This document shows, piece by piece, positions 28,427 through 38,700 of a DNA stretch of 64,000 nt. Each line of letters begins with the position of its first letter. The first letter of the stretch is position 1. Both the position numbers and the translations under genes were made by a program. Origin of the DNA: Arthrobacter citreus (lineage in GTDB: Bacteria > Actinomycetota > Actinomycetes > Actinomycetales > Micrococcaceae); the NCBI RefSeq assembly GCF_009192745.1, contig NZ_VTFV01000005.1, positions 86,674-150,673 of the forward strand. The letters are read 5' to 3'. The notes beneath the pieces are model-generated. The model saw only the letters and a program-made list of their open reading frames with translations. It searched no databases and was not told where the DNA came from.

Positions 28427-29061
28427 AAGTCCTCGGGACGCAGGTTCTGCGCCCATTTGCTGATTTCGGCGTCGTCGGGGGCTGCGGGCTCTTTGCCCTT
28501 CGCCTTTTCCTGCGGATTGTCCTTTCCGGCCGTCCCGGATTCGGAGGCCGCCGGGGAAGCGGCGGCACTGTGGGCAGCGGCGTCGCGGTCAGCAGTTTCC
28601 CGTCCGGCACCAGTCTGGTCCTCCGGCGCTTCGTCCGGTTCTGGGTGATCTGTCGAATCGGCAGGCGCGGGGCCGGACGCGTCCGGGACAGGAGGCTGCT
28701 CCGGCCGGGGACGGGTGAAGGGAACCGGGTGTGAGGCCATGGAGGCTACAGCCGCGCTGGCTGCACGCAGGCCGCATCCGGTGTTCTGGGCGTAGATCTG
28801 GATAGCGCGGATCGGCTGGCCCTGCGCAATCGCAGCGTAGACCTGCTGGTGGCCCTTCTCATCCAGCTGCGCCGCGGCCTCTCGCGCTGCCTCCAGCGAC
28901 GTTCCGGCCGGGGTCCGGAGGCTCTTGGCAGAGCTCCCCGTACGGGACTGTGCCGGTTTCTCCGCTGCCGGGCGGCCGGCACGCGTGCGCTGGGCGCGTC
29001 CGACCAGAAAGTTCACGAGCACGATCGCAGCGACGAACAGGACAATGACCACAAACTCCAT
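28423..29061 (-). CDS. Membrane-anchored hypothetical protein, 212 aa
   Basis: One N-terminal helix (FVVIVLFVAAIVLVNFLVG) is followed by a basic stretch. A short conserved-looking helical segment comes next (residues about 55-105, QQVYAAIAQGQPIRAIQIYAQNTG), resembling the small ribosomal-protein-like segments of some actinobacterial membrane proteins. A long Pro/Ala/Asp/Glu-rich disordered C-terminus ends in EISKWAQNLRPEDF. Topology suggests the bulk is cytosolic. No function assigned. Confidence 0.65.
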   Translation of the reverse strand: MEFVVIVLFVAAIVLVNFLVGRAQRTRAGRPAAEKPAQSRTGSSAKSLRTPAGTSLEAAREAAAQLDEKGHQQVYAAIAQGQPIRAIQIYAQNTGCGLRAASAAVASMASHPVPFTRPRPEQPPVPDASGPAPADSTDHPEPDEAPEDQTGAGRETADRDAAAHSAAASPAASESGTAGKDNPQEKAKGKEPAAPDDAEISKWAQNLRPEDF

Positions 29062-29159
29062 ACCTTGATCCTAGCTTTTTCCCGGCACCCCAAGGGCCGC
29101 CGCCGGTATATTGGCGCGCAGGACACACCCCGCCCGCCGCTCAACCACGTAAGGACTCC

Positions 29160-29984
29160 ATGAAAACCGAATCTGATCTGCGGTCACTGCGCGTCACACA
29201 CCGCGGTCCGGTGGCCGAGGTGCAGCTGCTGGGCCCCTCGAAGGGAAATGCCATGGGTCCGGACTTCTGGGCTGAGCTTCCCCGAGTCTTTGCGGAGCTG
29301 GACGCGAAGGAGGACGTCCGCGCCGTCCTCTTATACGGCTCCGGGGACAACTTCAGCTATGGCTTGGACTTGCCGGGGATGGAACCCGTGTTCCGCCCGC
29401 TCCTAGAATCCCGCGGGACGGATGCCCGGCTGCGCTCGGATTTCCGGCTGCGGATCAAGGCCCTGCAGGACGCCGTGAGTTCCGTGGCCCGCTGCAGCAA
29501 GCCAGTCGTGGCCGCTGTGGAGGGATGGTGCATCGGCGGCGGCGTGGACGTGATCACTGCGGCTGATATTCGGGTTGCGTCCCCGGGCGCCAGGTTCAGC
29601 ATCCGGGAGGTCCGTGTGGGCATCGTTGCGGACCTCGGATCCCTGCAGCGGCTTCCGGGGATCATCGGCTCCGGCGCCACCAGGCACCTGGCGCTCACCG
29701 GAGAGGATTTCGACGCTGCCCGCGCACTCGAACTGGGCCTGGTCACTGAGCTGGCGGACGACGTCGTTGCGCGCGGGCGTGAGCTGGCCGCCCAGATCGC
29801 GGCGAACCCGCCGCTGGTGGTGCAGGGCGTCAAGCAGGTTCTAAACCAGGGCAGCGAGGCGGCGGCGCAGTCCGGGCTGGATTACGTGCAGGTATGGAAT
29901 ACGGCGTTCCTGCCCAGCCGTGACTTCGCCGAAGCCGGCAGGGCCTTCGCCGAGCGCCGCCCCGCGGTCTTCACCGGCGACTAA
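29160..29984 (+). CDS. Crotonase / enoyl-CoA hydratase family protein
   Basis: Acyl-CoA enzyme of 274 aa. The first oxyanion-hole region is YGSGDNFSYGLDLPG and the second is GWCIGGGVDVITAADIRVAS. The stretch REVRVGIVADLGSLQRLPGIIG, with an Asp before LGSLQRLP, resembles dienoyl-CoA isomerases (ECH1 type) more than classical hydratases. It is followed by a FadR-type regulator in the same orientation, which fits a fatty-acid or CoA-ester role. Confidence 0.92.
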   Translation: MKTESDLRSLRVTHRGPVAEVQLLGPSKGNAMGPDFWAELPRVFAELDAKEDVRAVLLYGSGDNFSYGLDLPGMEPVFRPLLESRGTDARLRSDFRLRIKALQDAVSSVARCSKPVVAAVEGWCIGGGVDVITAADIRVASPGARFSIREVRVGIVADLGSLQRLPGIIGSGATRHLALTGEDFDAARALELGLVTELADDVVARGRELAAQIAANPPLVVQGVKQVLNQGSEAAAQSGLDYVQVWNTAFLPSRDFAEAGRAFAERRPAVFTGD

Positions 29985-30031
29985 GCCCGGCCCGGAGCCA
30001 CGTGCAAACATCCGACCATTAGGATGAAGGC

Positions 30032-30703
30032 ATGGCTGTTACAGACGAAGCGATCACCAAGATCAAGGACATGCTCATCTCAGGTGAGCTCAAGGCAGGT
30101 GACCGGCTTCCTCCGGAGAAAGACCTCAGTGAGCGTCTGGGCCTTTCACGCAGTTCAATGCGGGAAGCGGTCAAGGCACTTGAACTGATCCGGGTGCTCG
30201 ACGTCCGCCGTGGTGACGGTACGTATGTAACCAGCCTCGAACCGCAGCTGCTCACCGAAGCCATGGCGTTTGTGGTTGATCTCCACCAGGACAAGTCCGT
30301 GCTGGAACTGTTCGAGGTCCGGCGCATCCTCGAACCCGGCTCCGCCTCGCTCGCCGCCCAGCGGATCACGGAACCCCAGCTGGCAGAACTGAACGAAATA
30401 ATCGAGACGGTGCAGGAAAACGCGTCCGTCGAAGACCTGGTGGCCCATGACCTGGCGTTCCACAGCCTGATCGCCAAGGCGTCCGGCAACTCCTATCTCG
30501 AGAGCCTCCTGCACGGGCTTTCCAGCAGTACCGTCCGTGCCCGCGTGTGGCGGGGGCTGACCCAGGACAAGGCGGTCACGGCTACCCTCGCCGAACATAA
30601 CGCGATTGCAGCGGCACTCTCCCGCGGTGACGCCGACCTGGCGCGGGCGCTCATGACCGTCCACGTCAGCGGCGTGGAGAACTGGCTTCGACAGTCCCTC
30701 TGA
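30032..30703 (+). CDS. FadR/GntR family regulator with FCD domain
   Basis: A 223-aa regulator: winged helix at residues about 5-70 (GDRLPPEKDLSERLGLSRSSMREAVKALE) and an all-helical FCD ligand domain with the metal/ligand motif DLAFHSLIAKASGN and a late His in AEHNAIAAAL. It lies 47 bp after the crotonase gene and may control it. It is the last core-type gene before the accessory region. Confidence 0.93.
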   Translation: MAVTDEAITKIKDMLISGELKAGDRLPPEKDLSERLGLSRSSMREAVKALELIRVLDVRRGDGTYVTSLEPQLLTEAMAFVVDLHQDKSVLELFEVRRILEPGSASLAAQRITEPQLAELNEIIETVQENASVEDLVAHDLAFHSLIAKASGNSYLESLLHGLSSSTVRARVWRGLTQDKAVTATLAEHNAIAAALSRGDADLARALMTVHVSGVENWLRQSL

Positions 30704-30741
30704 CCTAAGCCGCGCACGCCATCGACCTGGTGATACCGAGC

Positions 30742-32142
30742 CTACGGCCGCTCGATTGAATCCTCCAGCGGCGCCTCGGCATCTGCTTCATCCGCATCCG
30801 CCTTGCGCTTATCTGCACCCTTCGAGTCGGCGCCCTTCGCGTCGGCTACACCGTCATCGTCATTCTGCTTGTCGTAGGGCAAATGATCGTGGCCGCGCTC
30901 GGAGACCCCAGACGGCGCCGGCGTGACGACTACTGTGAGCTCTGAACGAGCCTGGGCGCGCTCCTCCCAGTACACGCCCATGCGGTGCTTGGCCGTGAAG
31001 TTAAAAGCGAAGGTATGCTCGCCTTCACTGAGCCCCTCAATAGGGATGGTGATATCGCCGTCGGTGTCCCCGGAGGCAATGACCGTACCGTCCCGCTCGA
31101 GAGTGTAGGTGCCGTCAACAGGAGTCTGGCCCAAGCCCAGGTCCCTGCCCACCGCCCGCAAATCAAAAGCCTCGCCGGGGGCAACCTCGGTTGGCCCATA
31201 CAGCTCAGTGTCAGCCTGCAGCGGGATGGTCACCTTCACGGCGCCTTCGCCGGCCATCGGGCCGCGGCCAGTCCAGTCGTAGTAAGGCCGGGTGCCCTGC
31301 TCCAGCACAGTGAGCTGCGGGACGTCTGCGACCCAGCTCATACCGGCGCCGCCGCCGCTGCCCGCGCCGAAGCCCAGGCGCTTCTTGCCTGCGCCGCCCG
31401 CGGTGCCGCTGGCCGGCCACCCTCCGCCGCCGGCTCCACCGCCGCCGCCCGAGGTCAGAAAGCCGGCGCTCTTGCCGTCCTCGCCCGCCTTGCCGTAGCG
31501 CGCGAACGCGGGATCGTCCACGCCGTTCTTGCCGGGGTTGCCGGCGTGCTTGCCCTGGCCCCAGCCCGGTTGCTCACCCGAGACCGCGTCGCCGCCCGTG
31601 CCGCCGCGGTCGAAATCGTAGACGTCTAGCCGGAAATCACGGTCTCCGCCGTCTCCGCCGGCACCACCACCACCGCCCGCCACAGCGAGCAGCTCGCCGT
31701 TGAGCTTAAGCGCGGAAGCGCCGCCGCCGCCGTTTCCTACAGTTCCGCTCCTGCTCTTGTCGCCGCCCTTGCCGCCGTCGATGAATCCGAGGCCGGCCGC
31801 TCGGCCGAACCCCTCGCCCGATTTCCCGGCGTAGAGCGTCAGGGTGTCTCCGGGCGTCACGTCGAGCTGCAGCAGGTACGTCTGGCCCCTGCCGCCAGGG
31901 CTCGAGGTGTTGATGTACCCTCCGTCGCCGCCGCGCAGACCGACGAGGACCTCGGTGACACCGTATGGCACGACCCAGTCCTCGCCCTTGGGCTGGCTGA
32001 AAGTGAATACATGCTGGGACAGAGGCGCAGCTTGGGCGGCAGGTGCTGTGAGCACCGTGCCTCCGGCAAAGAGGGCGCTGACCATCGCAACAGCGCCGAG
32101 GCGACGAAGGATGCGAGCCGTGGAAGACTTAAAATTGGACAT
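30742..32142 (-). CDS. Secreted glycine-rich protein with Ig-like domain
   Basis: A 466-aa exported protein. The signal peptide has RILRR, a hydrophobic core and AQA|APL near residue 28. The N-terminal half is a glycine-rich domain (about 30-300) opening with DWVVPYGVTEVLVGLRGGDGG and containing long Gly tracts such as AVAGGGGGAGGDGG. An Ig-like beta domain follows (about 310-410). The tail is charged and low in complexity, with KGAD repeats, and has no membrane anchor or sorting signal. The start at 32142 was preferred for the signal peptide; a GTG at 32184 is in frame. It sits downstream of the giant surface protein operon but behind a strong terminator, so it has its own promoter. Confidence 0.75.
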   Translation of the reverse strand: MSNFKSSTARILRRLGAVAMVSALFAGGTVLTAPAAQAAPLSQHVFTFSQPKGEDWVVPYGVTEVLVGLRGGDGGYINTSSPGGRGQTYLLQLDVTPGDTLTLYAGKSGEGFGRAAGLGFIDGGKGGDKSRSGTVGNGGGGASALKLNGELLAVAGGGGGAGGDGGDRDFRLDVYDFDRGGTGGDAVSGEQPGWGQGKHAGNPGKNGVDDPAFARYGKAGEDGKSAGFLTSGGGGGAGGGGWPASGTAGGAGKKRLGFGAGSGGGAGMSWVADVPQLTVLEQGTRPYYDWTGRGPMAGEGAVKVTIPLQADTELYGPTEVAPGEAFDLRAVGRDLGLGQTPVDGTYTLERDGTVIASGDTDGDITIPIEGLSEGEHTFAFNFTAKHRMGVYWEERAQARSELTVVVTPAPSGVSERGHDHLPYDKQNDDDGVADAKGADSKGADKRKADADEADAEAPLEDSIERP

Positions 32143-32174
32143 AGTCCATTTATACCGTGTTAGCGCTCTGACAA

Positions 32175-32188
32175 GTGAGAACACTCAC
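32175..32188 (-). promoter_or_regulatory. Inverted repeat in the promoter region of the glycine-rich gene
   Basis: GTGAG-aaca-CTCAC, 5-bp arms. On the minus strand it is followed by TTGTCA and TATAAA (14 bp apart, short for a standard promoter). A candidate operator. Confidence 0.35.
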
Positions 32189-32247
32189 ACATTTCACGCA
32201 TTCGTCCAGATTATCCGCCCCAAGTTTCCTGCTTCGTGGGATCAATA

Positions 32248-32281
32248 AAGAACCCCCGCCGGGTGACCGGCGGGGGTTCTT
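32248..32281. terminator. Strong bidirectional terminator ending the giant-protein operon
   Basis: Perfect 15-bp stem AAGAACCCCCGCCGG / CCGGCGGGGGTTCTT with a GTGA tetraloop and T-rich flank. It lies 9 bp after the stop of the 148-residue membrane protein. Confidence 0.92.
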
Positions 32282-32290
32282 CTTTTCAAG

Positions 32291-32737
32291 CTACCGCTCG
32301 ATACCGTCGATAATCACGTGGATGGACCTCTCCGGGAGTCTCAGGATGTGCTCACCTGGAACGAAAGTGTCGAGGCTTTGCAGCTGCTCCCGCAGCTGCT
32401 GTGTGGTCTCGGGGTCGGCGGTAACCACCTCGACCTCTTCGATGTCGGTGTTCACCGGCAGATACATGTAGACCCCTCCGGCTTCCTCCTTGATCTCCAC
32501 GTTCGAGATGTAGTCCTCGCCCGCGATCTCGTAGGTGCGAGTGCCGTCCCCGGCGCCGAGCCCTGCCCAGACCGCCCCACCAACGACCAGGGCCAGCATC
32601 CCGATGAGAGCCCCGCGGACCCAGACGCGGGAGGAAGCATGAGATCGGCGGGCCCGGCGGCCCCGCCGGGCCCGGGTGGTTTCACCCTTGGCCCCAGCGG
32701 CGGCTACCGGTGTGGGTTCTTCGTGCGCAGTCTTCAT
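32291..32737 (-). CDS. Small single-pass membrane protein paired with the giant surface protein
   Basis: A 148-aa protein. An Arg-rich cytosolic N-terminus (RARRGRRARRSH) is followed by one helix (residues about 42-63, GALIGMLALVVGGAVWAGLGAG). The extracellular domain of about 85 residues includes VYMYLPVNTDIEEVEVVTADPETTQQLREQLQ. No family recognised. Its ATG overlaps the giant gene stop by 4 bp, and its GAGGAG ribosome binding site is inside the giant gene. The two are therefore translationally coupled. A role in export, anchoring or assembly of the giant protein is plausible but unproven. Confidence 0.8.
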   Translation of the reverse strand: MKTAHEEPTPVAAAGAKGETTRARRGRRARRSHASSRVWVRGALIGMLALVVGGAVWAGLGAGDGTRTYEIAGEDYISNVEIKEEAGGVYMYLPVNTDIEEVEVVTADPETTQQLREQLQSLDTFVPGEHILRLPERSIHVIIDGIER

Positions 32738-35700
32738 ACTCGCTCCTCCTGCATCTCTTCTTCTTCCTTCATGCGGCGACGGGCTGCAGCCAGGAGCAGG
32801 ATGCCGAGGCCACCGGCGCCCAGTGCGCCCAGGAGGAGCAGGGCGAAGCCCTTACCTCCGGTAAACGCCAGCGGGATTACCGCGAACGGGTAGTCCAGCT
32901 CACGATCCTCGTGCTCCTCAGCCAGGACTATCAGACCAGTCTCTTCATCAACCTCAACCAGTTCGGCGACCTTCGACTCGATCCAGCCGTTACCCCTGTC
33001 CGATGCGGTGACTGCGTCACCCAGGCTCAGACGGTGGCTGACGGGCGTGTGGGTCTCAGTGCGGTACTCGCGCGGCTTCAGGTAGCCGTCGTGGTCCTCA
33101 CCCCAGTGGGTGGGTTCGACTACGAACTCGTAGCTGCCGTCGGCCTCGGTCTTGATCGTGTAGTTGCCGTTGAGGTCTGCCACCACGATCCACTCACCGT
33201 CGATCTTCTCAAGCAGCGTGACCTCGCGACCACCGAGAGTGCCCTCGCTGTCCTGCTGGATGCCGTCCTCGTTCTTGTCGACCCAGATGCTGCCGCCGAT
33301 GACTGCCCGGTCAGCGTAGATCGTCAGACCTGCATCCATCTGGACATCGTCGCGCTGCGTGAGCGGGTCAGCGACACCGTTCACGTGCTCGATGATCGAG
33401 AAGACGTGGCTGACGCCGGTGTGTGCACCGCCGAACTCGGCAGCTTCCGTGATCACGTCGCTGTCGATGAGTTTGTCCCCGCCCACGTTCACCGGCGACC
33501 ACAGCTGGTTGCCCAGGCGTTCAATGGTCACACGGTACTCACGTGCCTGCATGAACTCAGGGCTGCTCTCGTCGAAGTGCATCGGCTCAACCACGAAGCG
33601 GTAGTCGCCGTTCTCGTCGGTCATGTCGGTGACGTCCTTCGAGTCACCGGCCTTGACCCATGCGCCATCCACGAGCTCCCACAGGACCACGGTGTGGCCG
33701 GCGAGAACCTTCTCGCCTTCCTCGCGCAGGCCATTGGCATTCGCGTCGTCCCACATTTTGCCGCCGATGACGACCCCGGGCTCAACGAGACCCAGGTCCA
33801 CATCATCGTGCGTCAGTGCTTCACGGGTGTCCACGGGCAGGATCTGACCTTCGACGGGCCTGGCCAGCGTGTAGACATCCGATACCGCGGTGAAGGTGCC
33901 ATTACGGCCGGTCTCAACGAAGTCGCTGTCGGTTTCGTCAGCTCCCTGGTTGTGTTTGGTGATCGCGAGCCACAGCGGGATCTCGGTCACAACCACGCGG
34001 TACTGGTTAGCAGCACCAGCTGCGTCGTTGTAGATCGGCAGACCCTCGAAGCGGTACTTGTTCACACCGGTCTGGGCTGCAACGTCGGTCCAGTCGGCGC
34101 CGTTGGTGCTGACCTGCAGAGTCGCGGTGAAGCGCTCTGCTGCCAGGCCGTCGCCAACCTTCTGTCCATCTGCCTTCGTGTCGATGAACACTTCGCCGGC
34201 GATAACACCGGTTGCGTGCTCCATCACACCGAGGTCGATGGTCACGTTGTCCACCGCACGCAGGAACTGACCGTCCTGAACAGCCATTGTGATCAGGTTG
34301 TCCAGACCGCCTTTCTCGTTCATGGCGCCGTTGAGGAAGAAGTCGGAGTCAACCTCGCGGTCATCCCCCTCACGCGACGGAGCGAAAGTGTATCCGGCCG
34401 GCAGGCCGTCCACGATCACCTGGTAGGCGTACGCCGTACCCGTCTCAGCGTCACCCGCGAAGGCCGGAACCTCGTTGAAGTAGTAGAGGCCGTCAGCCTG
34501 CGAGGTGGTGGTCATGACGAAGCCGTCATTCTTCACCCACTTGCCGTCAACGAGCTCGTACTGCTCGAGCTTCAGCTCCTGGCCGTCGAGACCGGGCTCG
34601 CCAGGTTCCTGGATACCGTTGCGGTTCTTGTCGTCCCACACGAGGTTTCCGATCACACCGGTGTTGCGGTAGTCGTAAAACCCGGCGTTCACTGCCTGGC
34701 GGTCAGCGAACTTGGTCTCGTAGAGGTTCTCCAGATCGAAGGCGAACAGGTTCGTGCGAACGATCAGGCCGTTCCCAACCTCACGCAGGGTCACGTCGTT
34801 GTCATCAACACGGGTGAACGGGTTCTCCGCGTGCGTGATGGGCGTGACGGGCAGTTTCTTGTCGTAGGTGCCATCGGGGTGAACAACCTCGACGTAGAAC
34901 TGGCCGGGGCGTGCGAGGACGGGGAAGGTGTACCGGCCCTTGGCGTCCGAGACAGTAGTCATCTCGTCGCCGTTTTCGTCGAGCACCGTCTCGCCCTTGG
35001 CGTTCTTCAGGGTGACCTTGAAGTTCGGCAGGCGATCCTCGCCGGACTGCATCACGCCGTCACGGTTCTTGTCGTTCCACACAGTTCCACCGAAGTCGAA
35101 CAAGTGGCCAACACCGAGGTCGAAGCCCATACGGGTGTCGTCCGCAGTCTCCTGTGTGACCGTACGTACGTCGGTCACTGCAACGAGTGCAGACACGTCG
35201 TGCGCAACCTGCACGTCTGCAGCCTCACCCGGGAGGAACGTGGTCACGTCCGCACCGGAGATCATCTTCTGCGTGGTCACCGAGTAGCCGTCGTACGCCT
35301 TCGGTATTTCGAACATCACGCGGTACTTACCGGGGGTGATGTTGGAGAACACGTAGTAACCGTTCCAGCCGTTGATGTCGGTACGGGTGGTGGTCACCAC
35401 CGGGCCGTCAGATTCCATCTTCTGGCCGATCTCGTCAACGAAGACCTCACCGGTTGCATCGTCAATGACGAGCCACTGGTTGCCGACCTTCTTGATCGGG
35501 TTACCGAGGTAGTCCACGTTGTAGCCGTTCGGGCTCAGCAGGGTGACCTTGACCTGGTTGATGCCAGCATCGTCGATGTCGCCGTCGAAGTCGATGTCCT
35601 TGGCGGGCTTCAGCAGTTCGCGGCCGTTCACATCGGTGATGATCTCGCCCTCGTTCTGCTCGGCGTCGAAGTTGGCGTCGTGCCAGACGTAGTTACCGAT

Positions 35701-38700
35701 CGAGACCTTGTCCGCCTTCTCGGTCACGAAGGTGCCGGCATTGTTCGATTCCTGCGGCTTGAAGTTCTCCTTGAGCTGCGTCGCAGCGAACGAGTTCCAC
35801 TGAGCCACGTCATCAGGCTTGGCGTCGGCGTCCCAGGCCTCCAGGAACGCGGGTGCGTTGAGCGGCGTGCTCATGCCGTACGACAGGGTGAGCTTGCTCT
35901 GACCGGGCAGAGTCTCGCCTGCGTTGTTGAACAGCATCAGCAGCGACTGGGCCTTACCCAGCAGCGACGGGTCTGCAGCAACAGCAGCCTTGAAGTCAGC
36001 CAGCGAGACAAAGTGCTTGTCGCGCTCGGCCGAGGCAGCTCCGCCCACACCCATCGAGTCGTAGAACTCCTGGGTGCTGACCACACTTGCCGGCAGCAGC
36101 TCAGCCTCAACGACCTTGCCGCCCTGCCTGGTGAACGGCCCCACGTACATCGTGTAATCACGTGCACCGTAGGTCTTGTTCAGACCACCTTCTGCGGTCA
36201 GCTTGAAGCTGTCCAGGTTCAGGATCGACGAGCCGTGCGAGTTGCGCGCCACACTCTCGTTCATCACAGCGTGGTCGCCGTCGTAGGGCAGCACGTCATA
36301 GATGATCGGGAACGGGTACGGGGTTTCGCCCTTCTCCTTCGTGTTGTCGATCGTCAGGGTGTAATTGAAGTCCCCGCCCTCACGAACAGGCGTGATCCGC
36401 GGGTGTGCGGTTCCGGCGAGGTTCAGGTCAGAGTAGGCGACCTTCCGCTTGCCGAAGTTGTCGTACACCTCGTACTCGAAGAGGTTTCGGTCGGTGAAGA
36501 CCAGGCGGTCGTTCCGCAGGTTGTTGTCATCGAGGTCGTTGCGGTCAGTCTCGTAACCGAGCGTGTTCGAACCGTTCCAATCCGAGTTGAGCGGCTGCAC
36601 GAGGCCGGTGTTGTTGGTCGTGTAGACGCGAGACTTGGTGTCCTCGCTCGTCGCGCCCGGGGTATAGGTGTCGATGAGGCCGATGAAGTCGATCACGATC
36701 TTGTCACCGGGCAGCAACTGGCCCTCGAACCAGATGGTCACCACGTTGCGGTCCATGCCGTCCCACTCACCGGCATGGATACGCGTGTGAGTAAGGTTCG
36801 ATTCGGATTGCTTGACGGTGCCGTCTGCGGCCACGATCTTCCAGGTCCACTTGAATGCATCAGACTCACGGTTTGCCGTGGCGTTCTTCTGCAGCGGGCC
36901 CTTGGAGCGGTGAGCGTCATTCAGCGGGCTCGTTTCGTCCACCTCGTCGGCGGGCACGTAGACCCAATCGTCTTCACTGCGAACGGTCATCACGCCAGGC
37001 AGCTCAAACGTTACCTTGGGGTCGATGAGCATGTCCTCGGAGTAGGTGATCGACTCTTCCTCGTTCCACATGGTGTCGTCAGCGTTCACGACCTCACCGC
37101 GGAACTTCAGGTGGGAAGACGACGACGGGTTGATGGCCATGTTGTCCGACCATCCCCAGCGCTGATCTTCCGGCTTGGCTCCGTCGTAGCGGTAGTAGAG
37201 AGCGTCGTGGAAGACGTTCACTACCGGACGAGCGGGCGTGAGGTAGGAGCGGTTCTGGTCATCATCCAGTTTCGCCATTGCGTCTGCGACGTAGTTACCC
37301 CACAGCTCAACGGTGTCGTAGATGAACATCGTCTGCTTCTCATCCGAGGATGCACGCATGTTGATCTTGATCGCAGCGTCGGTGACGCCGGCACCGAAGA
37401 TGGTGACACCCTTGTTCTCGGGGTCAGTCTCCGTCACGTCCTGGTTGCCGGCCTTGCCCGCGTCGGCATCAACAGCCAGGCGGGTACCCGTGGGCACGAG
37501 GTAGTCATCGTCGATCGATCGAACTACTACACGAACCTGACGGAGGTCGCGAACGAGATCCGGGTCCACTGCGATGGTCTTGTTCTCGTAGATGCTCTGC
37601 TTGCCGAGCGAGACCCACTCATCGGTTGCGTAGCCGGTTGCAGGGTCAACGTGTGAGACGAAGACCTCGGACTCGAACACCTGGTCAACGGTCTTACCGT
37701 TGCCCTGGATGTGGGCAACGACATCAGCGGGGATCTCCCACTTACCGCTGGACACAGACAGCACTGCAGCGTCGATCTTGTACTTCGTTGCAGGGTGGTT
37801 CGGATCATTGGATTCCGGCGTCGGCAGGTTGCTGTCGATGGCCATCTCCCGCAGGCCCGAGCCGGTGTTCTTGGCGTGGGTCACCAGGTACTCGATCGTG
37901 TCCGACGCGTTGAAGTACGGGTCGCCGATGGAGCCGTTGGTGTATTCCATACGCGGACGCGTGGTGTTGACGCGCACCTCACCCTTGGGCTTTGCAATCT
38001 CGAAGGAAGCATCGTTCTGGGCCAGGAAGCTACCCACCTTGCCGTTACCGTCCATGTCCCCGGTGGCTAAAGTTTCGGTCACGAGCTTCGCGTAACGGAT
38101 GGGCTCAAGCGGCTGCACGACGAAGTCGTCCTTACTTGCGCCCTCGGGCAGAAGGGTCAGATCGTCCGAGATGAGCGAGATGTAGGTGTCGACCTTGAAG
38201 TCCTCGGCCGCCCACTTACCGCCTTCGGCCTCGTCCTCACGGAAGCCGTCAACCAGCTTGTACTCCTGCAGCAGCGTGAAGCGCTGATCCGACTCGAGGC
38301 GCCCCGCTGCGGTTTCGGCGTCGGGCGCCGGCGGCGTCACGATCCAGCGAACCACCTGGCGCGCAGACCAACCCTTGATGCGCTCGTCCTCGGTCACTGC
38401 CTTCACGGTGTAGCCGGCAGCTTCGAACGCCTTGCGGTCCATGATCGTGTTACCGACCTTGATACGCACATCCCCGGTCTTCTCCGCGAACGATGACACA
38501 TAGGAAGTGAAGATGAAGCGCGAGTTGTGCACGGTGCCGGTGCTCAGCATCCGGCTGTAGTCGCTGCCTGCACTGTCCGGCTTGTTGTACGCCTCGGTCG
38601 ATACCCAGAACTTCGCCGCGGCACCCAGCAGGGTGACCTCGTTCGATGCCGCGTCGGCGTAGGGGCCGATCTTGGTCTCGTTCACCACGGACGGGAAACG

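Noticed and set aside
31340..31800. Gly-codon repeats in the glycine-rich gene as a CRISPR-like or tandem DNA repeat
   Set aside because: The periodicity is only codon-level Gly richness; no conserved repeat/spacer pattern.
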